From positions 6,742,123 through 6,806,122 of the forward strand of contig CATQJL010000112.1 in NCBI GenBank assembly GCA_958299035.1: 64,000 bases of DNA. Reading direction: 5' to 3'. Below, one piece after another: positions 50,336 to 61,573 of the stretch. The notes under the pieces were generated by a model. The model saw nothing but the letters and a program-made list of their open reading frames with translations, was not told the DNA's origin and ran no database searches. This stretch comes from Cylicocyclus nassatus. Its lineage: Eukaryota; Nematoda; Chromadorea; Rhabditida; Strongylidae. Numbering within the stretch: the first letter of the stretch is position 1; each line of letters begins with the position of its first letter. The translations under genes and the position numbers were made by a program.

Positions 50336-50439
50336 AATGTCTTTCAGTACAGTCACTCAAACATGAAAGAGTTTGTCAAACTCTCATAAATCGCAAAAAG
50401 AATTTCTTTATCTAAAAATAAATTATCAAGACTTATAAT

Positions 50440-50532
50440 AAAGCGCTAAGCGTCTGTCTATTTGTGTGTCTGTCTGTAATAATAAAGCGTTAAGCGTCCG
50501 TCTATTTGTGTGTCTGTCTGTATGTCTGTCTG
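50440..50532 (+). repeat. Degenerate tandem repeat (GTCTGTCTATTTGTGTGTCTGTCTG)
   Basis: Two copies of a roughly 42-bp unit (AATAAAGCG(C/T)TAAGCGTC followed by a TGTCTGTC-rich tail), ending in a TCTGTCTGTATGTCTG run. Confidence 0.7.
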
Positions 50533-51181
50533 TCACGAAATTCATATAGCAAGGTGCAGCCAACGTTTTGAGTTAGTAATTTTGTCGTAGCACCCTATCA
50601 GCGTGTAGGTAAACTGTGCATGCGGAGCAGAGCCAGTGCAAACCTCTGCTTCGCACTGGCCGTGCTATCCGCATGCCTCTTCTTTAAACAATCACTACGT
50701 AATATATAACGAATTCGTTGTTTGCCCATTAAGCCGCCCGATAGTTGGATCATGGCAAACGAGGAGGCCGCAGACGTAAAAATTATGATGAAATACACTG
50801 ATCTTTGGAATTGGACTGCTGCCAAGTGGCATGCGTTTTAGAACGCTGCCAAATTTCAAAAGAGTGACCAAGCATATTTTCGTAAAAGTCACACGGGTTT
50901 CGAAAGGCAATCATGAGTGTCGCAATAATTTTGAGACTGTGACGCCAGTGTCCGGGTGTGTTATTTGTACCAGCTTTTCAAAATTGACTTGTTATCCCAG
51001 AATGTGTCTTTCAAATATGTTCTACTCCTATTAGTTGCTTTTGAAATGATGCCAAATTGCGTGAAAGCGTGACTTGAGCTAAATTCATCTATATTCTCAA
51101 CTCTTCGTAAAAATGCTCTAACAACATGGTGAGTAGTTAGTATGCCAGCACGAGGTTAGTAGATTTATTGTTAGTAGTGGC

Positions 51182-51219
51182 GGCCTAACGTTTCGACGTG
51201 TTCGTCTTCTTCAGAGGCC
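51182..51219 (-). ncRNA. Hammerhead-ribozyme-like motif, Penelope unit 1
   Basis: Minus strand, 5' to 3': GGCCT, core CTGAAGA, hairpin (GACG, loop AACA, CGTC), GAAA, then CGTT with a minimal stem III, and AGGCC closing a 5-bp stem I. Both core boxes (CTGANGA, GAAA) are intact. Minimal type-I hammerheads with very short stem III are known in Penelope-like elements and are thought to act as dimers in tandem copies. Confidence 0.75.
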
Positions 51220-51435
51220 TAAAGTGGTAAGAGATTTAGATATTATGCCCTACCCCACCAAAAACCTCCTCCACCCCCTAGCCAGCCTCGACTTTACCCC
51301 CGAATGTCACAAACGAAAATACGCAAGTACGTGGAAGACGAACTAACCTCCTCCGCCGCTGCCGCTCAGATAGATGTTGAATGCGGCCGTCCTCAAGTGC
51401 CACTAGTATGGAATACAGTGTATACCATATTGACA

Positions 51436-54153
51436 TTAATCAGTGGCATTCTTCAACTCACACAACTCCAGAAAAGGCATAAAGTCATTTGTGATTGACA
51501 CGCACTCATTTCGGTTGTTCATGCATGGATTTCTTGCAAAAATCCAGAATGCCTCGAGAGCTTTTCTGCTAGCAGTATCGTATTCGTATGCCAGTATAGT
51601 ACATCTAACTTCGAAGTCTTTACCACAATGGAATTCAACCCTGTGTTTGCCAAGCGGTGTGGTAAGACTTCCCCGTCTCTTGCTGGCAAGATGTTCTTTC
51701 ATTCTTACCCAAAGTGGCCTCCCAGTCTCTCCGATATAAGTGGCGCTGCACTCGATACATTCAATCTCATAGATAACACCAGTCTTACCGCAGTCACCAA
51801 CTTTACCGGATGGACAAACTACACAGTCTTGGATTCTGCAGTAGCTGTCGTATAGTCTGTTACGAACCAGCCGCTTTCTGATGTTGTCACTAGGAATATC
51901 GACTAAAATGACATCGTCTTTCAAGTTCGCTCGGTCAATGCATCGTCGCACTGCAGCACTAGTCTCGTCAGAAACGAAAGGAAGGCAAAGAGGTATTTTC
52001 TGTTGGTGCTGATTGCTATGAGTGGAAATGGATGGTCCACTGTGTCCTTTTTGACACGCGTAACCATTCATTCGAGCAATCTCTAGCGCCCTTCTTTGAG
52101 ATTCCTTCCGTTCTTCTTCTCCTGTGCATACGTTCGTTGCCGTTTTGAGCATGTTACGAATAACAGCTCTTTTAACAGCGATCGGGTGTGCAGAACGAGC
52201 ATTGATCAGAATGTTCTTGGAACTCTCTTTACGATACCATTTTACACTCGCAGCGCCGTTGAACAGTTTGATCTGTACGTTTAGATAGGGGAGCCAACCA
52301 TTTCTCGGTTGCTGCCGCGTAAGCTTTATGTGCTGTGACTGTTGATTAAGTAGTCGGAAACACTCATCCATTTCGGATTGTGTTGATGTTATGATGCAAC
52401 AGTCATCGATGTAACGACAGTACATAAGAGGCATACGTGACAGCACTGGTTCTTCTATTCTGCTCATAAAGCAGACAGCCAGTACTGGAGCTAGTCTCTG
52501 TCCCATTGCAAGGCCTCTCAGCTGAGTATAGTATGTTCCTGACCATCTAAAGATGTTACAAGAGAGACACTCTTTGATCAGGAGCATAACTGATCTTTTT
52601 TTACTCAAGCCGAAAGTCTGGATCTTTTTACCAAAGCTGTCCAACATTTCCGAAACTGCCTGCAAAGCATCATCGTTTTGAACATTCGTGTACAAAGACA
52701 CGACATCAAAAGACTCTGCTACACATTGCGTTTGCAAAGTGGTGTTACGAAGGCGTTCCAAGAAATGATTCGTGTTGGTTAAATGAGACGGAACTTTGTC
52801 CAGAAGCTGATTAACAATCTTGTTCAAGAACCAGGAAATTCGGTCGGTTGGTCCTCCTACACAACTTATGATCGGTCTTATTTTCAACTGTTCTGCCGTC
52901 AAAATGCGCGTGTCATCAGTAGCGGCTAGTTTATGGGTTTTAACAAGACTATAAAAGACCGGGCATTCCGGGGTTTCCAGTTTTAATCTGCTGAAAAAGC
53001 TCTCGGGAAAGCCAGCTGCTCTTCCTAGTTCCACCCAAACATGGTTTAGTCGCTTGTATTGTGCTTGAAACTCTTTCTCAGTCACGCGGCGATAAATGTT
53101 TGTATCGCTAAGGTGGAGTTCTGTGATTTTCCGGTCCAAGATTCGTGGAAGAATCACAAATTCTCCCCCTTTGTCGCTAACCGAGATTCGTATAGCTTTA
53201 CTAGAGACTAAATCACGTAATTCCCTGTAACCAAGCCTTTGCGAAGGTGTCAAGTTGATCGGTTGCGGGTACTTAGCTTGACGAGTATAAGCATCTAGCA
53301 CACCAGCAGATAGAATTTTGAACTTGACATCAGCTTCAGCCGATGGCTGAGGTTCTTTGTAAAACAAACTTGGAAAAGGAATGGGTGGAATCGTTTGTCG
53401 TGACTGTGAATTTTGAGCATTCTGTGGATTTCGGTCATTGTCACTGAGTCTAGTCCTTATTCTCAACTGGTCTCGGAGTCTGTGCAAACCACCGACAACT
53501 TTCCGAAAAACAGACCCGTCAACTTTTTGGACGATAGAAAATGAAGGGCCTAGACTAAGAAACCCAAGCGCGTCATCAGAAATACGAGTATCGCCAATCA
53601 CTGTGACTCTAGCCAATTTGGTTGAACTTTCACTTTGAGTTGAAGACTCGATAGAGCGGTGGATGGAAGGTAAGCTGCTTTCAACGTTACCTGGATTTTT
53701 GTGAGTAGCACTCCGAAGTTTGTCGTACTTAGCGCGGAGTCTGGATTTGGCTTCAGATCGAATAGAAGCACAAATCGATCTCGAGCCGTTCTCAATCCTC
53801 CTCCAAGTCCGAGCAGGTACGAGACGTCGGCACGCATCTTCTTTACGAGTACATTTCAACAAGGACGAGTACAATGCATGCTGCTTTTCTTTGATAATGA
53901 CTGTTAGAATCGTGTGATAGATCTTCTTTATCTTCGAGTCATTCTCTTCGAGGTTGCATAGTGCTCCCAGCTTCTTGTTTGAAATGAATTTCGGCACCGT
54001 GTCGGACGTCCTGCACCGTTGGAGATACTTGATCGACTGGCGGAGGGATACCACTTTCTGTCGAAGCGACAGTGCTTCTTTGACCAGAGGAAACACTCGT
54101 GGCGGTATATCAGTAAGTAACTTCCATGTTTCTTCCTTTCTTAACCTCGGCAT
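51436..54153 (-). CDS. Penelope-like reverse transcriptase with GIY-YIG endonuclease
   Basis: One intact 905-residue frame. The N-terminal 250 residues are basic and include ALGFLSLGPSFS, a typical pre-RT motif. RT motifs: SFDVVSLYTN (Asp about 483), LAMGQRLAPVLA (about 548-559) and the catalytic YIDD at 581-584. Near the C-terminus a Cys pair (CVVC) precedes the GIY-YIG nuclease: GVIYEIECIECSATYIGETG (about 792-811), an Arg in the WVRMKEH segment, and MNNRNECVSITNDFMPF near the end. Penelope elements use the nuclease to nick target DNA and prime reverse transcription. Start chosen as the first Met (MPRLRKEETW); the repeat unit begins just upstream. No internal stops, so this copy could be active. 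Confidence 0.93.
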   Translation of the reverse strand: MPRLRKEETWKLLTDIPPRVFPLVKEALSLRQKVVSLRQSIKYLQRCRTSDTVPKFISNKKLGALCNLEENDSKIKKIYHTILTVIIKEKQHALYSSLLKCTRKEDACRRLVPARTWRRIENGSRSICASIRSEAKSRLRAKYDKLRSATHKNPGNVESSLPSIHRSIESSTQSESSTKLARVTVIGDTRISDDALGFLSLGPSFSIVQKVDGSVFRKVVGGLHRLRDQLRIRTRLSDNDRNPQNAQNSQSRQTIPPIPFPSLFYKEPQPSAEADVKFKILSAGVLDAYTRQAKYPQPINLTPSQRLGYRELRDLVSSKAIRISVSDKGGEFVILPRILDRKITELHLSDTNIYRRVTEKEFQAQYKRLNHVWVELGRAAGFPESFFSRLKLETPECPVFYSLVKTHKLAATDDTRILTAEQLKIRPIISCVGGPTDRISWFLNKIVNQLLDKVPSHLTNTNHFLERLRNTTLQTQCVAESFDVVSLYTNVQNDDALQAVSEMLDSFGKKIQTFGLSKKRSVMLLIKECLSCNIFRWSGTYYTQLRGLAMGQRLAPVLAVCFMSRIEEPVLSRMPLMYCRYIDDCCIITSTQSEMDECFRLLNQQSQHIKLTRQQPRNGWLPYLNVQIKLFNGAASVKWYRKESSKNILINARSAHPIAVKRAVIRNMLKTATNVCTGEEERKESQRRALEIARMNGYACQKGHSGPSISTHSNQHQQKIPLCLPFVSDETSAAVRRCIDRANLKDDVILVDIPSDNIRKRLVRNRLYDSYCRIQDCVVCPSGKVGDCGKTGVIYEIECIECSATYIGETGRPLWVRMKEHLASKRRGSLTTPLGKHRVEFHCGKDFEVRCTILAYEYDTASRKALEAFWIFARNPCMNNRNECVSITNDFMPFLELCELKNATD

Positions 54154-54222
54154 AGTTAGTTGTAATGTGGTGAGTAGTTAGTATGCCAGCACGAGGTTAG
54201 TAGATTTATTGTTAGTAGTGGC

Positions 54223-54260
54223 GGCCTAACGTTTCGACGTGTTCGTCTTCTTCAGAGGCC
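54223..54260 (-). ncRNA. Hammerhead-ribozyme-like motif, Penelope unit 2
   Basis: Identical to 51182-51219, exactly one repeat unit (3,041 bp) away. Confidence 0.75.
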
Positions 54261-54476
54261 TAAAGTGGTAAGAGATTTAGATATTATGCCCTACCCCACC
54301 AAAAACCTCCTCCACCCCCTAGCCAGCCTCGACTTTACCCCCGAATGTCACAAACGAAAATACGCAAGTACGTGGAAGACGAACTAACCTCCTCCGCCGC
54401 TGCCGCTCAGATAGATGTTGAATGCGGCCGTCCTCAAGTGCCACTAGTATGGAATACAGTGTATACCATATTGACA

Positions 54477-55170
54477 TTAATCAGTGGCATTCTTCAACTC
54501 ACACAACTCCAGAAAAGGCATAAAGTCATTTGTGATTGACACGCACTCATTTCGGTTGTTCATGCATGGATTTCTTGCAAAAATCCAGAATGCCTCGAGA
54601 GCTTTTCTGCTAGCAGTATCGTATTCGTATGCCAGTATAGTACATCTAACTTCGAAGTCTTTACCACAATGGAATTCAACCCTGTGTTTGCCAAGCGGTG
54701 TGGTAAGACTTCCCCGTCTCTTGCTGGCAAGATGTTCTTTCATTCTTACCCAAAGTGGCCTCCCAGTCTCTCCGATATAAGTGGCGCTGCACTCGATACA
54801 TTCAATCTCATAGATAACACCAGTCTTACCGCAGTCACCAACTTTACCGGATGGACAAACTACACAGTCTTGGATTCTGCAGTAGCTGTCGTATAGTCTG
54901 TTACGAACCAGCCGCTTTCTGATGTTGTCACTAGGAATATCGACTAAAATGACATCGTCTTTCAAGTTCGCTCGGTCAATGCATCGTCGCACTGCAGCAC
55001 TAGTCTCGTCAGAAACGAAAGGAAGGCAAAGAGGTATTTTCTGTTGGTGCTGATTGCTATGAGTGGAAATGGATGGTCCACTGTGTCCTTTTTGACACGC
55101 GTAACCATTCATTCGAGCAATCTCTAGCGCCCTTCTTTGAGATTCCTTCCGTTCTTCTTCTCCTGTGCAT
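54477..55170 (-). CDS. Second Penelope copy, C-terminal part up to the gap
   Basis: Encodes the same last 230 or so residues as the 51436-54153 protein, including the GIY-YIG nuclease, then enters the run of N. Whether the RT part exists behind the gap cannot be told. Any frame drawn through the N run is meaningless. Confidence 0.85.
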
Positions 55171-55670
55171 NNNNNNNNNNNNNNNNNNNNNNNNNNNNNN
55201 NNNNNNNNNNNNNNNNNNNNNNNNNNNNNNNNNNNNNNNNNNNNNNNNNNNNNNNNNNNNNNNNNNNNNNNNNNNNNNNNNNNNNNNNNNNNNNNNNNNN
55301 NNNNNNNNNNNNNNNNNNNNNNNNNNNNNNNNNNNNNNNNNNNNNNNNNNNNNNNNNNNNNNNNNNNNNNNNNNNNNNNNNNNNNNNNNNNNNNNNNNNN
55401 NNNNNNNNNNNNNNNNNNNNNNNNNNNNNNNNNNNNNNNNNNNNNNNNNNNNNNNNNNNNNNNNNNNNNNNNNNNNNNNNNNNNNNNNNNNNNNNNNNNN
55501 NNNNNNNNNNNNNNNNNNNNNNNNNNNNNNNNNNNNNNNNNNNNNNNNNNNNNNNNNNNNNNNNNNNNNNNNNNNNNNNNNNNNNNNNNNNNNNNNNNNN
55601 NNNNNNNNNNNNNNNNNNNNNNNNNNNNNNNNNNNNNNNNNNNNNNNNNNNNNNNNNNNNNNNNNNNNNN
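55171..55670. other. Assembly gap, exactly 500 N
   Basis: A round-number gap inside a repeated element, followed directly by an adapter sequence; its length is probably a placeholder. Confidence 0.99.
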
Positions 55671-55695
55671 AAGCAGTGGTATCAACGCAGAGTAC
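55671..55695 (+). other. SMART cDNA-synthesis primer sequence (library contaminant)
   Basis: The first bases after the gap are AAGCAGTGGTATCAACGCAG then AGTAC, the commercial SMART/Clontech primer used for cDNA amplification. Such a 25-base match by chance is not credible, so this is vector/adapter carry-over at a contig end. Confidence 0.95.
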
Positions 55696-58350
55696 TAAGC
55701 TGCTTCAGATGATACTTATTTCATGTCAAAAGGCCACTGCAAGTACTGACACTTCCCTTGTTAGATACTTAGATAGTGCGACAAAGCAGTGCTCATGACG
55801 GAATGTGAAGTCTGGTCTCTGACGATGGATGTCGCTTTACGAAGCGGATGCGAGCGGGTGTTTAAGCGCTTTTCATGATTGAGCACACACGCCGCACGCG
55901 ACTCGCTTTTATGGGCAGCCGCCTTCCTTAGAGACTAGCTGATAATCCGTAGGTACAACTGGTACTGTTATAAATTCACTTTGAAGCAGTATTTGGGCTC
56001 TTGCTGATAAAGATGCCTGAATTTGCTGTATAGTGCCTCTTGGCCGACCATAACTCATAATTGCTTCCTGTATAAATCTACACATCTTCGAACTCCTAGC
56101 ACGTTTCTTGACTTTCAAAACATTTTGTACAGTTACACTTATTCAACGGGATTGACGGCTGAAAGGAAGGGCTTCGAGTCCCAATAATAAGAAATGATCA
56201 GAGAGCACGCTCGCGAAACAGACGAGGATTGCGTCGCGGGTACGAGCAGTCACCCTTCCAGCCGCCAATTCGATTATATCAAAGTGTACGTACAATACCG
56301 CTCACATTTTTTGAAAAAAAGACGCGAATGTATGGACATGTATGGACATGTCCATACATGTATGGACATGTCCATACTTGTATGGACATGTCCGTACATG
56401 TCCCTACATGTCCATACATTCGCGTCTTTTTTTCAAAAAATGTGAGCGGTATTGTACAACACGAAACAATTGCAAAACCTACGACCTGTTGTCGTGTTCA
56501 TAGAAAGGTAATCACTGTAATCGTAATATAATTTTTGTAATTAAAAGCATTAGAAGTCGGTCCTGCTTTCAAAAACTCTGTGAGATTGATTTATATTGTC
56601 TTCGCTTAGACCAAAAGCGTCACAGAATATGGCGCGCCTCATAAGATTCCCCGACTGGTACATACACGAGGTGTGCAGCAAAGCGATCCCGTGCACATTC
56701 TCCTTTTGTGATTTCTGAGGTGCAGCATAGCGTGCTTCGAATAAAGGGAGAAATAAGGACTTTTGGAAAAAAGGGATTCGGGGTTTGGATGAAAACTCTG
56801 AAGAATGGAAACTGTAAACTTGGACTGAAAACGCTTGCGGGGGAGTTTGAATGGCGCTATTCCAGTAATCCAAAAGCCCAAAATAGTAAAATCGTGAATC
56901 GCTAAGACTCGGTCTAAGGGGCATCACAAATATTACATTCCTTTTTCACAAAAACGTCTTTTGTTATTGCCAGAGCTCATACGGTAGCGCAAAATCAGTT
57001 TTCACTGAAATTTGTTTTAGAAAATTTTCAGGCTTGCTGATCACGTATATCATACTCTTTCTGCTTTCTGGGGTCTTTTCATGCAATTACGGTGGGTATA
57101 ACGTACAACCTATGGGGGTCGAACAACGAATAAGCTTTGAAACTTGGCCTAGGAGATCAAGTCCGTGAACATGAATGTCATACGATTTGTGAAGGTAGCG
57201 CCATTTTTTTACCACGGCGGGTGTACGGTAGATGGGTCATAATTTTAAATTTGCTCAAAACTTTGCCCTGGAGGTTTTTTGAAGAATCCGATTATATTAT
57301 GTTTGCTCGCGGTATTAATGCCTTGTTGTGGAGTTACGATAATCTGCAGCGTATGGATGCACATTTTGGCCTTTAGGTCGTTTAGATCACAAAAATTGAC
57401 CTAAAGACTTCATCATGCGCAATGAGCACGATTTTCGTAATCAGAAAGTTAGATGATTTTCAGACGAGTGCATGATTTTGACCCCCTACCATATATATAC
57501 CGCACCACGAAAATGCCCCAAAATCCCCGAGCGAGTATGATGCCTGTGGATCAGCATGTGGAGTAACCCTTCTGGACCGAATTCTAACCAAACTTAAGAT
57601 TCTGTCCTCTACAGTGAGCCTACCGTAACTTTATGAAAGAGCCCTATAATGCCTAAAAAATACGATAATCGTGATCAGCATGTCAAATAACACCCTTAGC
57701 CACGTTCCAGCAAAATCAGTGATTTTGAACTGTTATCAATAATAGCTCAGAAAGAGCGCTATTAAGCAAAAATGATAGTTAGCCCGAATTAGAAGTCGAA
57801 TACACCCTCTCCCCCCCCCTCCTACCTTCCTCCCTCCGTAGACCGAGTCTAAGCAGGATCTTTTCGAAATTTTGGGGCCCGGGTACTGGAGTAGCTCCGT
57901 TCAAACTATGACAGCATGGTCATCAACAGAGTCGGGCTCAAGCATGGATTCTATAGAAACTTTGGCGACTTGGGCAGTAAATCCTTGGAAAAAGGGTTTT
58001 GTCACGGAAAAGGTGAAAATAGCGGTGGGAGTTTGGTTAAAGCAGTGAATGGGACAGGAAGTAAGAAACGAGGGGAGAGGATTTTCGAGAAGGATACTGA
58101 GTTTGCAACGCAATGTTAGGAAACTGTGTCGCAGCCATGGAAATAAAATCGAGAAAGAATCTCTGAAGTTTTGGCACGGAAAGGTTGAGGGAATCGCTTC
58201 GAACATTGAGGGCGAAAGTACTATGAAGCGGAGAGAAAGATACTCTGTGGCGTCAGTAAATTTTGAGAAAAGGCGGTTTTATAGACTAGTTTTATGGACA
58301 GCTGAGTAACGAAGAAAGAGTCCATAACTCATTACGTAGTTTTAAGGGAG
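55696..58350. other. Intergenic, repeat-rich, no gene recognised
   Basis: Contains one clear foldback (56293-56454). A 69-codon minus frame at 55909-56118 and others show no recognised domain. C-rich and T-rich low-complexity stretch at about 57808-57840. Confidence 0.45.
56293..56454. mobile_element. Palindromic MITE with internal TATGGACATG repeats
   Basis: Inverted arms begin CAATACCGCTCACATTTTTT and end in GACGCGAATGTATGGACATG; TA on each side (56291-56292, 56455-56456). The centre is a short array of TATGGACATG and its complement, so nearly the whole element can fold on itself. Confidence 0.7.
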
Positions 58351-58359
58351 AAAACTTAC

Positions 58360-60074
58360 AAGGGAAGGTCCCTCAGTTGAAGTGGGGCTTCCACACGTGA
58401 TGCATATCATTTTGCTGATCTTAGGGCAGTAATAGTAATACCGGAGCCTGTTTCTAGCTGCTCAATGATCTTCTGGTAAAAATTATGAGTTACGTTCCCC
58501 ATGACGACAACTTCGCATAAATTTGGGGCGCCAAGGAATGCAATGATGTGGACTGGGCGGGTGGATACCTGCGGAGGCTATGGCTGGGTTCATACTGATC
58601 CCCATGTCCTGGAACTGTTCCCGCACAATTTTCGCACTGTGCTGGAACTGTGCGGGAACAGTTTCAGAACTGTGCTGCGCACGCTGCAGCCGCCCCTTAC
58701 CGTTTTGAACGGCGGGATTTGGAGAATTTTGACCGCTCTCAACGGTTTTTCATCCAGATTTCTCTTATTTTGGCCTAATTCCTCCACCCCGCTTCCCTTT
58801 TTGATCAGCAGAATTCGAACTCGAGGAGGAATTGGAGAATGAGCTCTTTTCTGCTCCATGTATCCGGAAAGATGAGCCTTCGTGCGCTCGTCCATTTTCT
58901 TATCGCTATTTTTGTTTAAACCTACTTCATATGTTCTAGTAAGACGCTGCGTATTCTCGCATCTGTATCAAAATTGACATAGACAGGTCTCTAGTTCATA
59001 TGAGGTAGGCCTACACAAAAATGGCAAAGAAGATGGACGAGCGCACGAAGGTCCATCTTCTTGGATACATGAAGCAGAACAGCGTTCATTCCTCAACCCT
59101 GCTTTAAATTCACAGCTTTTCTCACCACAAGGAGAAGCGGGGTAGAAGAAAGAATGGGGAAGCAACGATATGGAAAGACGAAAGAGGCTGCGAACGCCCA
59201 AAATCATCAAAAACAAGAGATAAGTCCCAATTCACGCAGTTTTAGAATTGCTTCTGCTCCCTAATTTGTGGCAGATGGCTATGAAAATTACGCAGCTGAT
59301 TCCTAGAACAAATGTATTAGGTCTGAGTAAAAATGAGCGAAGAAAAATGGACGAGCACAAGAACACATGTTCTGTCACATACGCAGAGCAGAAAAGCGCT
59401 CATGCTTCAACCCCGCTTCAAATTCGAAGTTCTGCTGATCAAAAAGGGAAGCGGGGTGGAGGAATAAGGCCAAAATGAGAGTCTGGACGAAAAACCGTTG
59501 AGAACAGTCAAAATCCTCCAACTTCGGCCATTCAAAACTGTGCGGGGCGGCTGCAGGGCATGCAGCACAGTTCTGGAACTGTTCCCGCACAGTTCCAGCA
59601 CAGTGCGAGAACTGTGCGGGAACAGTTCCAGAACATGGGAATCAGTATGAACCCAGCCTATGGCGCAGCTGGTGAAGAGTCCTCTACATTCAAACTTTGC
59701 ATTTTTGCAAAATGTATTTTGTGGAATCGCAGACGATACTCGACGAGGGTCTGCTGCTCGAATATTGTCTGCGAATTTACAAAATACAATTTGTAAAAAT
59801 GCAAAGTTTGAATCGGTAGGGTACGCGAGCTTTTCACCAGCTGCGCCATTGCCTCCGCAGCTAACCACCCGCCCAGTCCACACCAATACATTCCTTGGCG
59901 CTTCAGGCTTATAAAGTGTAGTGCTCATCGTGGGGAACCCTAGCTCAGCTTCTCCCAAATTTCATTGAGCAGCTAAAGAGCGCGGATCTGGTATAAGTGT
60001 TCCAAGACAAATTACGCCTGTAGAATGTTATGCATCACGTGTGAAAACCTCACTTCGACTAAGGGTCTTCCCTT
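58360..60074. mobile_element. Large foldback element, 1.7 kb, with a nested MITE
   Basis: Left end AAGGGAAGGTCCCTCAGTTG and right end are complementary with mismatches. Inverted similarity recurs inward (for example GCGCCAAGGAATGCAATGAT, and repeated GGAACTGTGCGGGAACAGTT blocks around 58612-58670 and 59570-59635). The right arm is interrupted at about 59653-59850 by a second inverted-repeat insert that begins GGCGCAGCTGGTGAA and ends in its complement. No transposase. Confidence 0.65.
59653..59850. mobile_element. MITE nested in the right arm of the 58360-60074 element
   Basis: About 198 bp with terminal inverted repeats GGCGCAGCTGGTGAA and an inner palindrome around CAAACTTTGCATTTTTGCAAA. 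The matching left arm of the host element lacks it, which shows the order of insertion. Confidence 0.65.
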
Positions 60075-60175
60075 ATTAGTACATTTTGGTTAAGAATATC
60101 GAAAAGGATGACTCTGATATTTTGAAACTGAAGTAAGAAGGAAATTAAGCGCCTCTAATTGACGAAAAAGCTATT

Positions 60176-60595
60176 AAAAGTAGTGGCTCGAGAAAATTGT
60201 AATTGCGCGCTTTCTGTTCCTTTTTGACCTTCTGAGGCGTTTAGAGCAGAGCTATGCTTGAAAAGTCAAAATAGTGCTTTTTACGGCGATATTCGACCTT
60301 AGAGATTGCTGAGGAGGCTGGGGCGGAGATAGATCCTCGCAGGAATCGCGATTGGCTGCCTGAGCCAATCAGCCAATTGCCGCCAAAATGAGTGGTATTA
60401 CAGTCTGCTGCAGCCGGTCACTGTTTTTGGCGGGGATCTCCGCCCCAGCTCCTCAGCAATCTCTGAGGCCGGAGAACGCCATGAAAGCACTTTTTGACTT
60501 TTCAGCACAGCTCTGGTCTGAATGCTTCCAGAAGGCTAAAGAGGAACAGAAAACGCGCACTTGCAACTTTCCGAGCCACTGCCTTCAATGGAAAA
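60176..60595. mobile_element. Foldback element, about 420 bp
   Basis: Arms starting near AGTGGCTCG (left) and ending CGAGCCACT (right) are complementary with mismatches over about 160 bp each, including AGAGATTGCTGAGGAG / CTCCTCAGCAATCTCT. No coding sequence. Confidence 0.65.
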
Positions 60596-60868
60596 TTACA
60601 CCAAGGAACGTTCAATACATTAGCTATGAAAAGTCAAAGAAAGGAGAGCTGCGGAAAGGATGCTTTGCGAGAAGGAAAAGCCCTATTTCTGTTGATCAGT
60701 GTGCAGGGTGAGTCTAGAGAACAAGTGCGAGGTGTAGGTTATGCGTTTTACCTTTAGGTATGAGTTCACTGAACGCGTGAAGTTGTCTGAAGCAAGGTAA
60801 AAGACTTCTTGGGAAGAGAGATATTAACGATCAAACAGTGCATACATACTTTTGGGACACCCTGTATA

Positions 60869-61573
60869 TTAGGTTGGCCCGAAAGTTCTGTCGCACCATT
60901 TTCAAAAACTCATAATCTGATTTTTCCAACCGATGTGACTGCTTTTATTTTTATGTGAAAGAATAAGTCATGCTCTTTCTAACGACATCTTAGCTGCTTA
61001 TTAGTGATCATCAGTTGCGATAGATTGGAGCGATGAAAGAAAATTAATCAAAATTCGAATTTTCTGTGTAGGGTCATAAAAAATCGGAAATTTGCAACAA
61101 AAATCGGAGCATGCGGTATTGTAGATTCTTTCAATAGCTCTTTTTAGCTGTGCAAAGTTTGCGCTGAGCGTCGCTACGGAAAGTTATGATTTTCGAGCAA
61201 GCAATACAAAAGGGCGAATTTGATTTATTTTGGCATTTTTCAGGGAAATCAGAACTTTCATAGAAACGCTCAATCAGCACAAACTTTGCACTGTTAGAAA
61301 GAGCTGGTGAAAAAAACCTACAATACCGAGTGCTCCGATTTTTGTTGCAACTTTCCGATTTTTTATGATCCTACACGAAAAATTCATTTTGGGTGAATTT
61401 GGTTTTGAGCTTCTATCCCCTTCATTTGGGCAAACTGACGAACAATCCAGGCAAAGATGCAAAATGCATGAGTTCCTCTCTCAAACGAAATTTTGATCGT
61501 ACAAATTCGTTGAGTATTTTAAGGAGTTATGAATTTTTGAAAATGGTGCGACAGAACTTTCGGGCCAACCTAA
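60869..61573. mobile_element. Non-autonomous mariner-type element, 705 bp
   Basis: Terminal inverted repeats of about 46 bp begin TTAGGTTGGCCCGAAAGTTC then TGTCGCACCATTTTC, flanked by TA (60867-60868, 61574-61575). Inner sequences around GGAGCA/TGCTCC are also inverted. No transposase. Confidence 0.8.

Larger units (their letters stand above)
48700..51120. other. Intergenic region, no gene seen
   Basis: Upstream of nuo-6, so it should include the promoter of the minus-strand gene cluster. It contains a 15-G tract, a tRNA-like fragment, a TGTCTGTC-rich repeat and an imperfect hairpin at about 50,618-50,676 (GCGGAGCAGAGCCAGTGC paired with its diverged complement). No open frame shows a recognisable domain. 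Confidence 0.5.
51128..55170 (-). mobile_element. Penelope-like retroelement, head-to-tail tandem copies
   Basis: A unit of about 3,041 bp starts near 51128; the same sequence begins again near 54169 and continues, with no difference that I noticed, to the N gap at 55171. Unit 1 is complete from 3' flank to ORF start; unit 2 shows only its 3' third. Tandem partial copies (pseudo-LTRs) are the usual Penelope structure. The unit encodes RT plus GIY-YIG and carries a hammerhead-like motif downstream of the ORF. Confidence 0.9.

Noticed and set aside
54477..55798. Long open frames drawn through the N run, on both strands
   Set aside because: The frames consist mostly of unknown residues; only the Penelope part up to 55170 is real sequence, and the rest begins with an adapter.
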